From positions 3,142,501 to 3,206,500 of the forward strand of contig JAQQWL010000006.1 in NCBI GenBank assembly GCA_038363925.1: a DNA stretch of 64,000 nucleotides, in the 5' to 3' direction. The position numbers and the translations under genes were made by a program. Source of the stretch: Apiospora phragmitis (taxonomy: Eukaryota; Ascomycota; Sordariomycetes; Amphisphaeriales; Apiosporaceae). Of this stretch, positions 12,356-23,200 are shown in pieces. The number at the start of each line of letters is the position of its first letter. The first letter of the stretch is position 1. Under the pieces are notes generated by a model. It was not told where the DNA came from and searched no databases. It saw nothing but the letters and a program-made list of their open reading frames with translations.

Positions 12356-14122
12356 ACGGTTTAATTAAACACTTTTTAAAACCTCGTATAATAAAATATA
12401 AATTAATTAAAACGATTTAAAATCGTTTTTATTAAACGCTTTTATATTATTTTAATAAATACGAGCATTATGCCCGGGCTCTTCGTAAATTCCACAGCGC
12501 TATAAGCGCGTCCTAAACGTCCTCGTACGACTACTCCTCCTCCGCGATTCGTTTTATAACTATTTATTAATATCCTTTTAAAACTATAGATCTTTTTTAG
12601 CTTATATACGAAGTGATCCTTTATCTTGTAGCCGTTTTTTTTTCGTACGGCGGCGCCGGCTAAGCATCTTATTTACCTCTCATAATGCGGTTACCTCACC
12701 TTTTAAAAGAGCGAGCCGGTGCATAACCTGCGTTATACTTTTCGTAATCTAGTTAAGTCTAGTAAAAATTAATATCGGGGAGCTATTTTAATACCGCGCG
12801 ATTTGATTTCTTACGTATTTAATTTAAAACTAAGCTTTAATTAAGTTATTTTAAGTTTTTAATTCTTAGGGTATAAATAGGCCGGAAAAGGTCGCGGGAG
12901 GCGTCGGCGTACATAGTTTTATATTTAATTATAAAATAATATATTCCGGATTATATAATATAAGTCCTACCCCTTAAAAACTTCCCTAAATATTTAAAAT
13001 AATAAAAATCGCTTAAAACGCTTTTAAAAACGTTAATAAAAAGTTCTCTTTTAAAATATAAGTGAGATACGCTTATATAAAACCTTTAATTTCTTTTTTA
13101 TATAATTTTTTTAATATATAAAAATAACTAATATTAAAAGGTTAAAGCTTATATAATAAATAAGAAAATATATAAAGTATTATAATCGAGTTTTTTTTTA
13201 TAATAAAGCTTAAAAATTAATAAGTAATAAATACTTTTTATATAAAATTTCGTATGTTTATTAAAATATTAAATCTAGTTTTCGCCTTTTTCGTTTATAG
13301 TTTAACCGTTTTTAATAACTACGATTACCTAGTCCTTTAATAATAGGCTGTTTTCGTATTAAGAAAAAAGGTGCGTTTTCCCGGTAAATATAATATACGG
13401 AGGGATAACGTAACCGTATAATCCGACGCTTTAAATAGTTATAACCTATTCCCGGTTTTTTTATTAAATTACCCTAGGGTTTTTATATCGATTAAAAGTA
13501 GTTACGATTATTTCGAACGAGATTTAATTTATAAAAAAGCCGGTTTTATTAAAGCTATAAATATCCTCTTTTTAAATCTTATATTTATAAATTATAATCT
13601 ATATAAAAATAAATTACGCGTAATAGACGTCGAGATCTTTATAAAAAACTCTTTAATAATCGATTCTTCGATTAAAACGCGTCCGGAAGTCTAATTACCG
13701 TCGTATAAAGCTAGAGGCTTAATTAATACCGACGCGTCTCGCGTCGCGTTAATAAAATAATTAATTCGCTATATTTTTAATATTATTTACTCGAGGCGGA
13801 AACGATCGCGAATCTAGATCGATTATATATCGTACGAATAATTACTTTTCGAAATTTATAAGGTTTTATATTAACGATTATACATCTCGTCGTGAAATAT
13901 TATCGTAATACCGGTAACGTAAGGTTATATAAGGGATATTATATGTTTATACTATAGATTATACGCTTAATTTAAGGTTTTTTTTAAAACGCTTAAAGTA
14001 TTAATTATATATCGCTCTCTTTTTATTAACTTATTATTATAAATAGTAAAAATATAAAAAATAAAATATAAGTTATAAAGAATTATAAAAAAGTGTTTAA
14101 TTAAACCGTGGATTACGTTACT
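12356..14122 (-). mobile_element. Fot1/pogo-type transposon B, main part
   Basis: On the minus strand the sequence aligns with element A over the whole transposase: for example 13300-13900 reversed against 3400-4020, and 12850-12930 reversed against 4370-4440. It also carries the 3' part missing from A's left half. The ends ACGGTTTAATTAAACAC (12356-12372) and its reverse complement (14100-14116) form terminal inverted repeats. It is transposase-bearing but full of RIP stops. Confidence 0.65.
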
Positions 14123-14526
14123 CTTTTAAAAAGTAAAAACGCGATACTTCGAAAAATAAATAAAATGCTTAGCCGGCGCCGCCGTAACAAAAAAACGGCT
14201 ATAAGATAAAGGATCACTTCGTATATAAGTTAAAAAAGACTTATAGTTTTAAAGAAATATTAATAAATAATTATAAAATAAATCGCGTCGAAAGAGTAGT
14301 TATACAAGGACGTTTAAGACACGCTTATAACGTTATAAAATCTACGGAGAGCCCGGGTATAATACGCGTACTTATTAAAATAATATAGAAACCTTTAAAA
14401 ATAATAATTATTAATATATTTAATTAGTTTTAAACGTTATAATTTAATTAATTTATAACTTATAAAGCTTAATAATAAAACGTACGCAGCTTATTTATAT
14501 ATATAACTCGCTTATAAAGTACGTTA
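14123..14526 (+). mobile_element. Fot1/pogo-type transposon A, 3' part
   Basis: About 14130-14390 is the plus-strand counterpart of 12470-12715 reversed (the shared GCTTAGCCGGCGCCGCCGT block sits at 14166-14184) and continues the transposase broken off at 4553. It ends in the right terminal inverted repeat 14482-14526, the partner of 3108-3153. Confidence 0.65.
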
Positions 14527-14830
14527 TTTATAAAGCGACTTTTTATAATTAAATTAAATTTATATTATAAATATCGGATTTTGCGTCGAGGTTTAATACC
14601 GTAGAGTCGGTCGCTTAAAGTAGCTTAGGGGACGTTATACACTTTCGTAGTAGCTTTTTAATTAATTTAATTTAAACCTTCTCGCGTCGCTTAAATTATT
14701 AAAACAATACGATCTTTTTTTAATTAGATCGATATTATAGTTATAAAGATATTATATATTAAAGTCTAATTATATAAGTTAAAAAGGTGACCGATTTAAT
14801 AATATAATTAATTTAATACTAAACTACGTT
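14527..14830 (-). mobile_element. Element C-prime, proximal fragment
   Basis: Reverse-complemented, this stretch matches the first 290 bases of element C (1149-1440), including its terminal inverted repeat (14785-14830) and the GC-richer block around 1290-1400. It breaks off where the right end of A begins and resumes left of A at 3107. Confidence 0.6.
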
Positions 14831-15637
14831 ATATATTTATTATTTAATTATATTAAATACACTTTTAAACTTACCCTTTATTTATTAAATAATTAAATTT
14901 ATAATATCGTTTATTTTTTATTTTAATACGATTAATATATAATTAATATATATACTTAATTAATAACTTATTAATCTATAATAGTTAAAAATAGTAAATA
15001 TATATTAAATAATAACCGCTTAATAATACGAATCCTTTCTTAATATTTTTAAATAATAAATAAAATAACATAAAAAATATTTATATAAAGAGTAAATTAA
15101 ATTTAAATATATAAAGTGTTTTTTTAAAGTAAATATTTTTATGTTTTAAGATATAATACGAGAACTTATTACCCTTTTTAAAATAACGCTTTAATATATA
15201 ATAAAAGTTATATATATATATTTAATTTAAACGTTTAATAAAAAGTATTAAAAAACTAGTCTTATTTATATTAATAAGTAATTATATAAAATTAATTTAA
15301 ACTCTATATTTTCTTAATTTTAATAAAAAATTAATAATTAATTAAATCGAAAATATCTAAGCTTAATATTTATTATAAATATAAACTTATTAAAAAATAG
15401 TAAAGTTTATTTTTAATTTTATATATTCTTAATATATATTTAAAATAAATTTAAGAATATTTATAACTTTAAATAAACTTTATTTAATATAATATTATTA
15501 GTTTTATTTAATAATAAGTATATTTTATATTTATGTTAATACTTATTTATAGATGAATTAATATTAAAGTATTATTACTTTATATAAGTATTTTTTAAAC
15601 TTAATTTATATTTAATTATATATAATATATCTTTCGA

Positions 15638-15668
<31 letters not shown>

Positions 15669-16206
15669 TAAATAAATTATTTTATAATATTTTATAAACT
15701 TTATTAATATTAAATATTAATAAAAATAGTTTAAGTTTATTAATATTACTTTTTAAGTGATATAATTTAAGTTTAAATATTATTTAAACTCTTTTTTTAT
15801 ATTATTAAAAAAAGAATTTTTTAATAAAAGTTATAATTAAAATATAAACTTAATTTATTAATGTATTTATTAATATATAAAAGTTATTTAATACTATATA
15901 ATTAACACTTAAAAGCTTATAAAACTTATTATATTATATTACACCTTTAATATTTAAATATATTTTATATATAATATAATTTATTTTAATTTATTAAATA
16001 ATAATATTTATTTTAATTTATTATATAATAATATTTTTATAATAATAAAATAAATTTAATATTAATTTATATATACGCTTTATATTATAACTATATAAAT
16101 ATATACTTAATATAAAGTTAATATATAGTTATATAATTTAAAAGTGGTAAAAACCGGTCCTTAGCGTCGATAACGCGATCTTAGAAGTGGTGGGACACCC
16201 CCCTAC

Positions 16207-16218
16207 AGGTGGTGGGTA
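16207..16218 (+). repeat. 12-bp inverted repeat at the right edge of the AT block
   Basis: AGGTGGTGGGTA here is the exact reverse complement of 286-297 at the left edge. A further GTGGTGGG lies just inside at 16189-16196, and a GGTGGTG-like motif lies inside the left edge (about 327-333, complement). It could mark the ends of the outermost insertion, or be chance. Confidence 0.35.
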
Positions 16219-16498
16219 CTGTTTTCCCGTTGTTCCTTCCATCATTAGGGCATTTCATGCAATCTGGCACGGCGGGTCTCGGGCTACGCGGCCCCGTGGT
16301 GAGGCACGGTTGCACGCCGAGAAGAATTAAAATTCAGGCGTGTTTCGACGTCTCCTTTTTCTGGAATAATTTCATTTCGTTTTTGCATCTAGTTCGCGCA
16401 TTTGCCTTATTTTTTTATATTGTTTCTATTATTATTGTTATTATTCTTTCGTGTGTTTTTTTTCTCGTTGCATGCATTGAAACCGCCTGGAGGAAAAT

Positions 16499-18404
16499 AT
16501 GGACCGGCGACCTACGGAAAGAGAAGATCCCTTCTCGTCCGACTCCGGCCCTGCTCATGAAGCTCCTCCCGGGTATCGGCCGGGCCGCACTGATACAGCT
16601 CAGTTGTCAACGTCACCGTCATCATTCCGAGGACACGGTGCTGAGAAACCATCGACATGGAAGGTCGTCGCCAAGATCCTCCCCAGATGGCTGATGATCG
16701 TCGCCGTCGCATTCTCCTTCTACGGCGTCTTGTATCATTACTCGCACCTGCCGGTTTTTACCAAGACTGATAAGCGAGTTTTCAACGGTTTATCCACAGG
16801 AATCAGCATAGGTCTGGGTGTGGCCGTTGCGAGCAGTCTCGATGGCATGGTTGGCGATTTGCGATGGTGGATCCTGAGCCGCCGGTTTCGTTCCAGGCAC
16901 AAAGTCGAGAGCATCTTGCAGGCCGACAGCATGGTATCTCTGCTGAAACTGGCCTACCGAACGCGTCGCAAGTCCATACACACTGCCGTGCTGCTCTGGG
17001 GGCTCGTGATTCTCGTAGTCGAGCGCAGGTGACTTTCGTCCAGGGCATATTACTGATTCAGACTGAGGTAAACAGGGATCGCAAGTTACTGTGGCCTCAA
17101 TAGGTCTATGTTACTCCACAGACACTGCCGAGAAGAACCCTTTGATGGAAACAGGTAAGGTTTTCATTCCGAATCTGTCTTCCATCCAGGCCGGAGATAT
17201 CGTAAATGATACGACTACGTCACTTGGGGCACAGCAGTACATGGCCAACAAGTAAGTCACTCGGGCGGGCATCCCTGCGGCCATGACAAACTTCAGTCGT
17301 TGGTAGTGAGCTAACGGGTATAACAGTTTCGGTATCATCTCCACTGCATCCAAGCCTGGTAATAATTTCAGCGACATCCACCAGGAAAGGACCATCGTGC
17401 GCCCTGGAGATCCGTCCACGTTCTGCGAGGGTTCTGTGTGCCGCTATGTCTTCAAAGAGTTATCACTAGATCCTGCACAGCCAGACGGCGAGAGTCTTAT
17501 TTCGGTCACCACGACAAGGACGATCGATGCTTCGACAACGTGCAATGCCTGGCCCGTCGTCTCGGGTGGCGAAGGCAGCGAAAGAAGCATCTCCGTCGCC
17601 ATGCCGCAAGGTAATAGGGATGTATCGATACCTACGCGGATCGGCACGAATGCAACAATTTACATGACCGATACGACCCAAAACTGCGGCGACGGCTGCA
17701 CTCTACTCTCCGCCTTTGAAGCATCAGCCACGGCGCCGTGGTACTATCAATGCAACGCAACAGTAGGGCCGGTAACCAACGCCACGCGGCCGGAGCACCA
17801 GGCCAGCAACGAGTTGAGAACCCTGATGGCGGACTCTATTGCGCTGCAGGGCTACGCCGCCTCTTCATTCGCCGGCGATTCCGAGCCCCAGTACCAGACA
17901 TACCCCTCCGAATCCTTGTTTGGTAGGGCAGTGAACGGTGGTGCCGACCAAATGGCGCAAATCATATCGCGCTTCACCATCGGTGCCATGGCCGCTTTCG
18001 CCGACAACAACAAACTGATCCAGGTGGACGGCGAAGCGCCTCGGCGCGGAGTAGAGCTCGATTTGACGCACCCTGGAATCATTCTGTTCTTATTGCTCCT
18101 TATCATAGGCATGACTTTGTTCCTGGAAATTTTCATGGCTGTTTGGGCCAACCGCGTGGTCATACCCCCAGATAGCCCCCTGGCGGTGGCTCAAGTGCTG
18201 CGGGAAATGACGATGAACCGCCCCCGTACCCAGCTTCGATCGTATCCGACATCTGATGGCAAATCGTTGACCGACAGGAAAGGAGAGCCGTTGTGGAGGT
18301 ATCGATGTACGCCGATGCCTGGTGTTGGCATGTACGATTTATACATGGAAGGGTCCGTCTCAAGGCACAATGCACAGGATGAGATAGAGATGACCGGAGC
18401 CTAA
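16499..18404 (+). CDS. Fungal multi-pass membrane protein with extracellular domain
   Basis: A predicted 589-residue protein from three exons: 16499-17014, 17076-17251 and 17327-18404, with introns of 61 and 75 bases (second donor GTAAGT, branch CTAAC). Phases agree across both. The N-terminus is a proline/serine-rich cytosolic stretch, followed by a membrane helix near residues 63-80 and others near 100-118 and 160-180. The middle is a Cys- and Thr-rich region with several N-x-S/T sites, presumably outside the cell, and a strong helix (GIILFLLLLIIGMTLFLE, about residue 480) precedes a cytosolic tail. It resembles uncharacterised fungal membrane proteins; no function is known. The first donor (GTAGTC) is weak, so that junction is the least certain. 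It is the first intact gene beside the RIP block. Confidence 0.7.
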
Positions 18405-20157
18405 TCAATCATCGGCAAGGAAAATAGTATGCGATATCTCGGTAATAAGAATTCAGAAATATACCTGTGCTGGCTGTGCTTAATTGACCGCTTGGGTCAG
18501 ATTGCCTAGAAGTGTGTGTGTGAGCTGGGAACTTTCGCGGCGCATTGGTATCCTTCAATGCTTCAATTCCTTTCAGGTCGCAAATCGGAGAAGATCCGCA
18601 CCGTAGTGGCCTTGCCATGCGCTAATTGCCTGGGACTGGGGCCCCAAATTCAGGGTCCAATAAGTAAGGCGGTTTGTCAGGGCACCTCATTGGAAGGGAA
18701 TAGATAGTAAACGCTAGTGCCCCCATCCTAACTACGTCGGGCTGCCATGTTCAACAGTCCACACACTTTCCGTGACGCTCACGGCAGTTGAGTTGACAGC
18801 CCCATCAGGCCGTGTCCTTGGATTGCGGATTGGCTGGAACCGCCCGCATGCAGTTGCTCGACGGTCAGCGCCATATCGGGCCGAGCCACGTTGTTGGATA
18901 TGGCTTATCATCCCAGACACCAATAGTAATGGGTAGGCCATATTCACTCACGTCGGATTTCGTACCTACTTCTTATGCTAGCACATCATGTCCTTGGGGC
19001 CTTGAATGGGGTTCTGGCAAGTTTTTGCCGCGCGCTATGATTTCACAGACGCAGACTTCGCTGGTCGCTAGAGATGGTAGCCAGAGTGCTAGGCCACCGC
19101 TCGTCGCCTCTCACGACGTCGCTGTGCCGCGCATCCCATGAGCACCGTTCCACGTGTGAGTCCGCGTTCTTGCCGCGGCGTTGAGCCCAACCGGTCATAA
19201 AATGCCAACGCAATTTCCCATTACAGGCGTTACGGCTGGCTGCGACCTTTGCGGCATCGTCGCCGCCGTCGGCTAGTCCGCCTGCTAGCTGTGGGGGCAC
19301 GTATCAGCAGCACAACTTTTCCTTACAGGCCGGAAGGTGGCGGTGATCTCGAGGCAGGAAACCGAGGTGGGTCTTTTTCCCAGTATCTCGTTGCAGACTC
19401 CAGACTGCTGGTTCACGCTGGCCATGGCTCTTTCCGACGACGAGGCGCTGAGCCTAAAGGAACTGCCCTCGGCCTGCGGAGAAAGACAATCGGTGCTCGT
19501 GTATGGGACCGCCACGGCAACGGGGCACTCTATCCTGCCAGATACTGAAGCTGTAAATACGCATTGGTGGCCTTTCTTTTCCTTGAGGCGGTTTCAAGAG
19601 GGGCCTTACCATTCCACGCCGTCGGTGTAACATGGGCCGGGGAGATGCAGCAGTTGGTTGGCGGCGAACTGACCCGCCCTCATCATCCGACAGAGGTGAG
19701 CGTTACAGCACAGCAGCCATGATGGGTTGCCGTGATGGCCGGATTGGGTCGCTCACAGCGAGGGGAGATAAAGGGATGCGAACTAGTGGTCCGAATAACT
19801 GCTTAGTCACCCCTCACTTAGCGAACCCAACCAACAAGTTAACACGGGTCAAGTTTGCGTTACATTCAACTAGCAGATACCTCTTGAAACTGCCAGACTG
19901 CCTCGGCTTCTTCAACCGTGCAAGAGTCTCTTCACCTTTCCACCCGTCTCGGTGGCATTCATCGCCTGGCTCATACGATGTAGTTCTATGATTGGGCACC
20001 GAGAGACTGGCAATCCCAAGCCTGCACCAACTGTCGGCCCTGAATACCAGCTTCAGTGTGCAATGGCGTAACACAAGAATTCAGATATGATCATGGGAGG
20101 TTATGTCGCAGCTGTGTTGGTGCAGGGGCTCGAGGGGAAAGGCAGCGGGTTTGGAAT
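18405..20157. other. Gene-poor gap upstream of the PKS
   Basis: There are several short open frames on both strands but none with a convincing domain or splice pattern. The only stretch with protein-like composition is 19220-19630, listed separately. The rest shows nothing I can support. Confidence 0.5.
19220..19630 (+). pseudogene. Possible unrecognised gene relic
   Basis: Two overlapping plus frames (19249-19548 and 19337-19630) run here. The second reads a balanced protein-like segment (starting MAVISRQETEVG) that could join upstream sequence at a CAG acceptor near 19328. There is no start, donor or family likeness that I can name. It may be chance or a decayed gene next to the PKS. Confidence 0.2.
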
Positions 20158-20165
20158 TATATAAA
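20158..20165 (+). promoter_or_regulatory. TATA-like box of the PKS gene
   Basis: TATATAAA lies 82 bases before the PKS start codon, a usual distance for a fungal TATA element with a short leader. Confidence 0.35.
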
Positions 20166-20246
20166 TAAAAAGAAGTTGGTCAGTTTTTCGGTCAGTCTTT
20201 ATCCTCAGATGGTCAACTGCCTGGAGCTTGAAGTGAAGTCGCAACA

Positions 20247-23200
20247 ATGAACGAGCCTATAGCAATCATCGGCAACGCATGCCGTCTTGCCGGGAACGCC
20301 ACCTCACCTTCCAAGCTATGGGGACTCCTCCAGGACCCTGAAGATGTCCTCCGGGAGATCCCCGATGAGCGCTTCAGTGCCCGGGGCTTCTATCATCCGA
20401 ACAACGCACACCACGGTCATCCCAATGTTAGCCATGCGTACACGCTGAACCAAGACGTCGCCAAGTTCAATGCCGAGTTCTTCTGGGTCAAACCTGTCGA
20501 GGCTCGCGCGATCGATCCCCAGCAACGCCTCCTCATGGAAACCGTTTACGAGGCCCTCGAAGATGCCGGCCAGCCCATGAACGCCCTCCGTGGCTCCGAC
20601 ACCAACGTATACGTCGGCGTCATGTGCCAGGACTACGAGGCCATGCTTCAGCGCGAGTTGCAGGACATTCCCACTTACACGGTGACCGGCGTTGGGTGCA
20701 GCATCCCGTCGAACCGGTGAGTCCTGCTTCTCCACAGTACACACGCAAAACTAAGTACATTTCTGACAGAAGAAAAGTCTCTCTTACTTCTTTGATTGGC
20801 ATGGCCCTTCTATTACCATGGATACGGCGTGCTCATCTAGCCTGACCGCCATCTATCTGGCGGTGCAAGCGTTACGCGCGGGCGAGTCTCGCGTGTCTGT
20901 TGCGTGTGGCTCCAACCTTCTGCTGGGTCCCGAGAACTTCATCGTGTACAGCAAGCTCAAGATGCTGTCGCCCGAAGGCCGTTGCAAGATGTGGTACCAC
21001 GAAGCCAACGGCTACGCCGGTGGCGACGGTGTCGGCACCGTCATCCTCAAGACGCTTAGCCACGCCGTCGCCGATGGCGATGACATCTACTGCCTAATCC
21101 GGGAGACGGGCTTGAATCAGGACGGTGCGACAGCCGGTATCACCATGCCGAGCCCCGACGCCCAAAAGCGCCTTATTCGCAGCACCTACAAAAAGGCCGG
21201 GTTGAACCCCGAAGTCGAGGCAGACCGTCCTCAGTACTTCGAGGCCCATGGGACAGATGAGACTTTCAGAATGGTCCAGCAAGTGTACGCATGCGACTAA
21301 CAATACCCCGTTTTCGTTATTGTTGTTAAGGGACACCCGCCGGTGATCCTGCTGAGGCCGAAGCGATTGCCAAGGCCTTCTACGGCGATAAGTTGGCGAA
21401 TCATCCTGGAGTGAGTCCAATTTGTGTCGGATCGATCAAAACGGTACTTGGGCACACCGAGGGGGCAGCAGGCGTGGCAGCCGCGTTGAAGGCTTCACTA
21501 GCCCTGAAGCACGCCGACATCCCCCCTAACCTTCTCTTTGAAAATATTAGCGAGCGCGTGATGCCCTTCTATGAGAACCTCGAGATCTCAACTACGCTCA
21601 GGCCCTGGTCAGCTACCCACGCAGGTCCCCGACGTGCTAGCGTCAACTCCTTTGGTCTCGGAGGAACGAAGTAAGGTAAATGGTTCTCCTGTTCGGGCCT
21701 CATGCTGAGCTGATGATGATGATGATGATGGACTGACGACGGAATTTGCAGCGCTCATGCGATCCTCGAAAGCTATGAAGCTCCCAGCCGAATCTTGCCG
21801 CTCCAGCAACACGCCACCACGCTAACGGCTCCTTTCGTCCTTTCGGCATATTCGGAGAAATCGCTGCGTAGGAATCTCTCCGCCCTCGTGGAGTACCTCG
21901 CGGGCCATCCAGGCGTGGACGCTCATGACCTGGCTTACACCTTGCGCTGCCGCCGCTCCCTCCTTCCGCAACGCATCTCATTTCACGCTGGCTCCGCCAA
22001 CGACGTAAAGCTCCAGGCTGCAGACTTGCTGAGCGATGCCAGCGCGCCGCCCTTGGGCGTTCGCGCCCTGCCCGCTTCTTCCCCGATCCGCGGCGCGGCG
22101 CCCAAGATCAAGATGCTCGGTGTTTTCACCGGCCAGGGTGCGCAGTATGCGCGCATGGATGCCGAGATGTTGGAGAAGGTACCGGAGGCTCGTCGCGTCA
22201 TGCGCGAACTAGAGTCGCACCTCGCGTCGTTGCCCGAAAGCCCCAGCTGGTCACTGCAGGCGGAGCTGGTGGCAGATGCTGGGACGTTCCGAGTCGCAGA
22301 GGCCGCCATCTCGCAGCCGCTGTGCACTGCGGTGCAGATTCTGGTGTTGGAGCTCTTGCGGGCTGCCCGCGTACGGCTGGATGCGGTGGTGGGCCACTCG
22401 TCCGGCGAGATCGCCGCAGCCTATGCCACCGGCTTCTTGACGGCGCGTGATGCCATGGCCATGGCCTACTACCGTGGTGTGCATGCCAAGCTGGCGGTGG
22501 GCCCCCGTGGCTGTCAGGGTGCCATGATGGCTGTGGGCATCTCCATGGAATATGCCCAGCTCCTCTGCGAGGAGGAGGGGCTCAAGGGACGAGTGAGCGT
22601 AGCCGCGTGCAACTCGTCCTCCAGTGTCACCATATCCGGAGACGAGGACGCCATCGACAGCCTTCGGGTCATGTTGGAAGACGAGAAGAAGTTCTGTCGC
22701 AAACTGCGCGTGGATACGGCGTATCACTCCAGACACATGCTGCCGGTGTTTGGGCCCTACGTCCAGTCCCTCCGCGCAGCAGGGGTAGCTGCCCGCGAGC
22801 CAGGCTTAGACGACGACAATAGCAGGTGCTTGTGGTACTCGAGTGTATACAGCCAACCGATGATGCTGGGCGGCACGCATGTCCCGTCGCTCAGCGGTGC
22901 GTACTGGGCAGAGAACATGACCAAACCCGTTCTCTCTCACCAAGCCATGAGCACGGCCTTGGCCGCGCAAGCATACGACATTACCATTGAGATTAGGCCG
23001 CACCCCGCACTCAAGGGGCCTGCAACCCAGATAGCCCAGGAGATGCTCGAGAAAGCGATGCCTTACACTGGCACCCTGGCGCGGAATATGGGAGCCGTAG
23101 GGAGCATGAGCGCAGCGCTGGGGTTTCTTTGGACACGACTGGGAGAGGCCACCGTCAAGCTCGATCTCGAGCAGTATAGCCGAACCGTGAGCGGCGGTGA

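Larger units (their letters stand above)
301..16150. repeat. RIP-mutated AT-rich transposon block
   Basis: Nearly 16 kb is dominated by A and T, and line after line lacks CA and TG dinucleotides while keeping CG, CC, CT and TC. That is what repeat-induced point mutation (CpA to TpA on both strands) leaves behind. No open reading frame survives, but protein likeness to transposases and a gypsy polyprotein can still be read through the stops. The outermost parts (about 301-1148 and 14831-16150) are too degraded to classify and hold only AT-rich sequence, including TA microsatellites near 366-386 and 15639-15663. The change of composition at both edges is sharp. Confidence 0.93.

Noticed and set aside
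16209..16694. 161-codon plus frame before the membrane protein
   Set aside because: It overlaps the start of the membrane-protein gene in another frame and has no family likeness; its start falls in the block-edge repeat.
17030..17032. Apparent frameshift in the 16499 membrane protein
   Set aside because: A 61-base intron (17015-17075) restores a continuous, family-like protein, so no lesion is needed.
21712..21729. (GAT)n tract in a PKS intron
   Set aside because: A simple microsatellite inside intron 3 with no sign of function.
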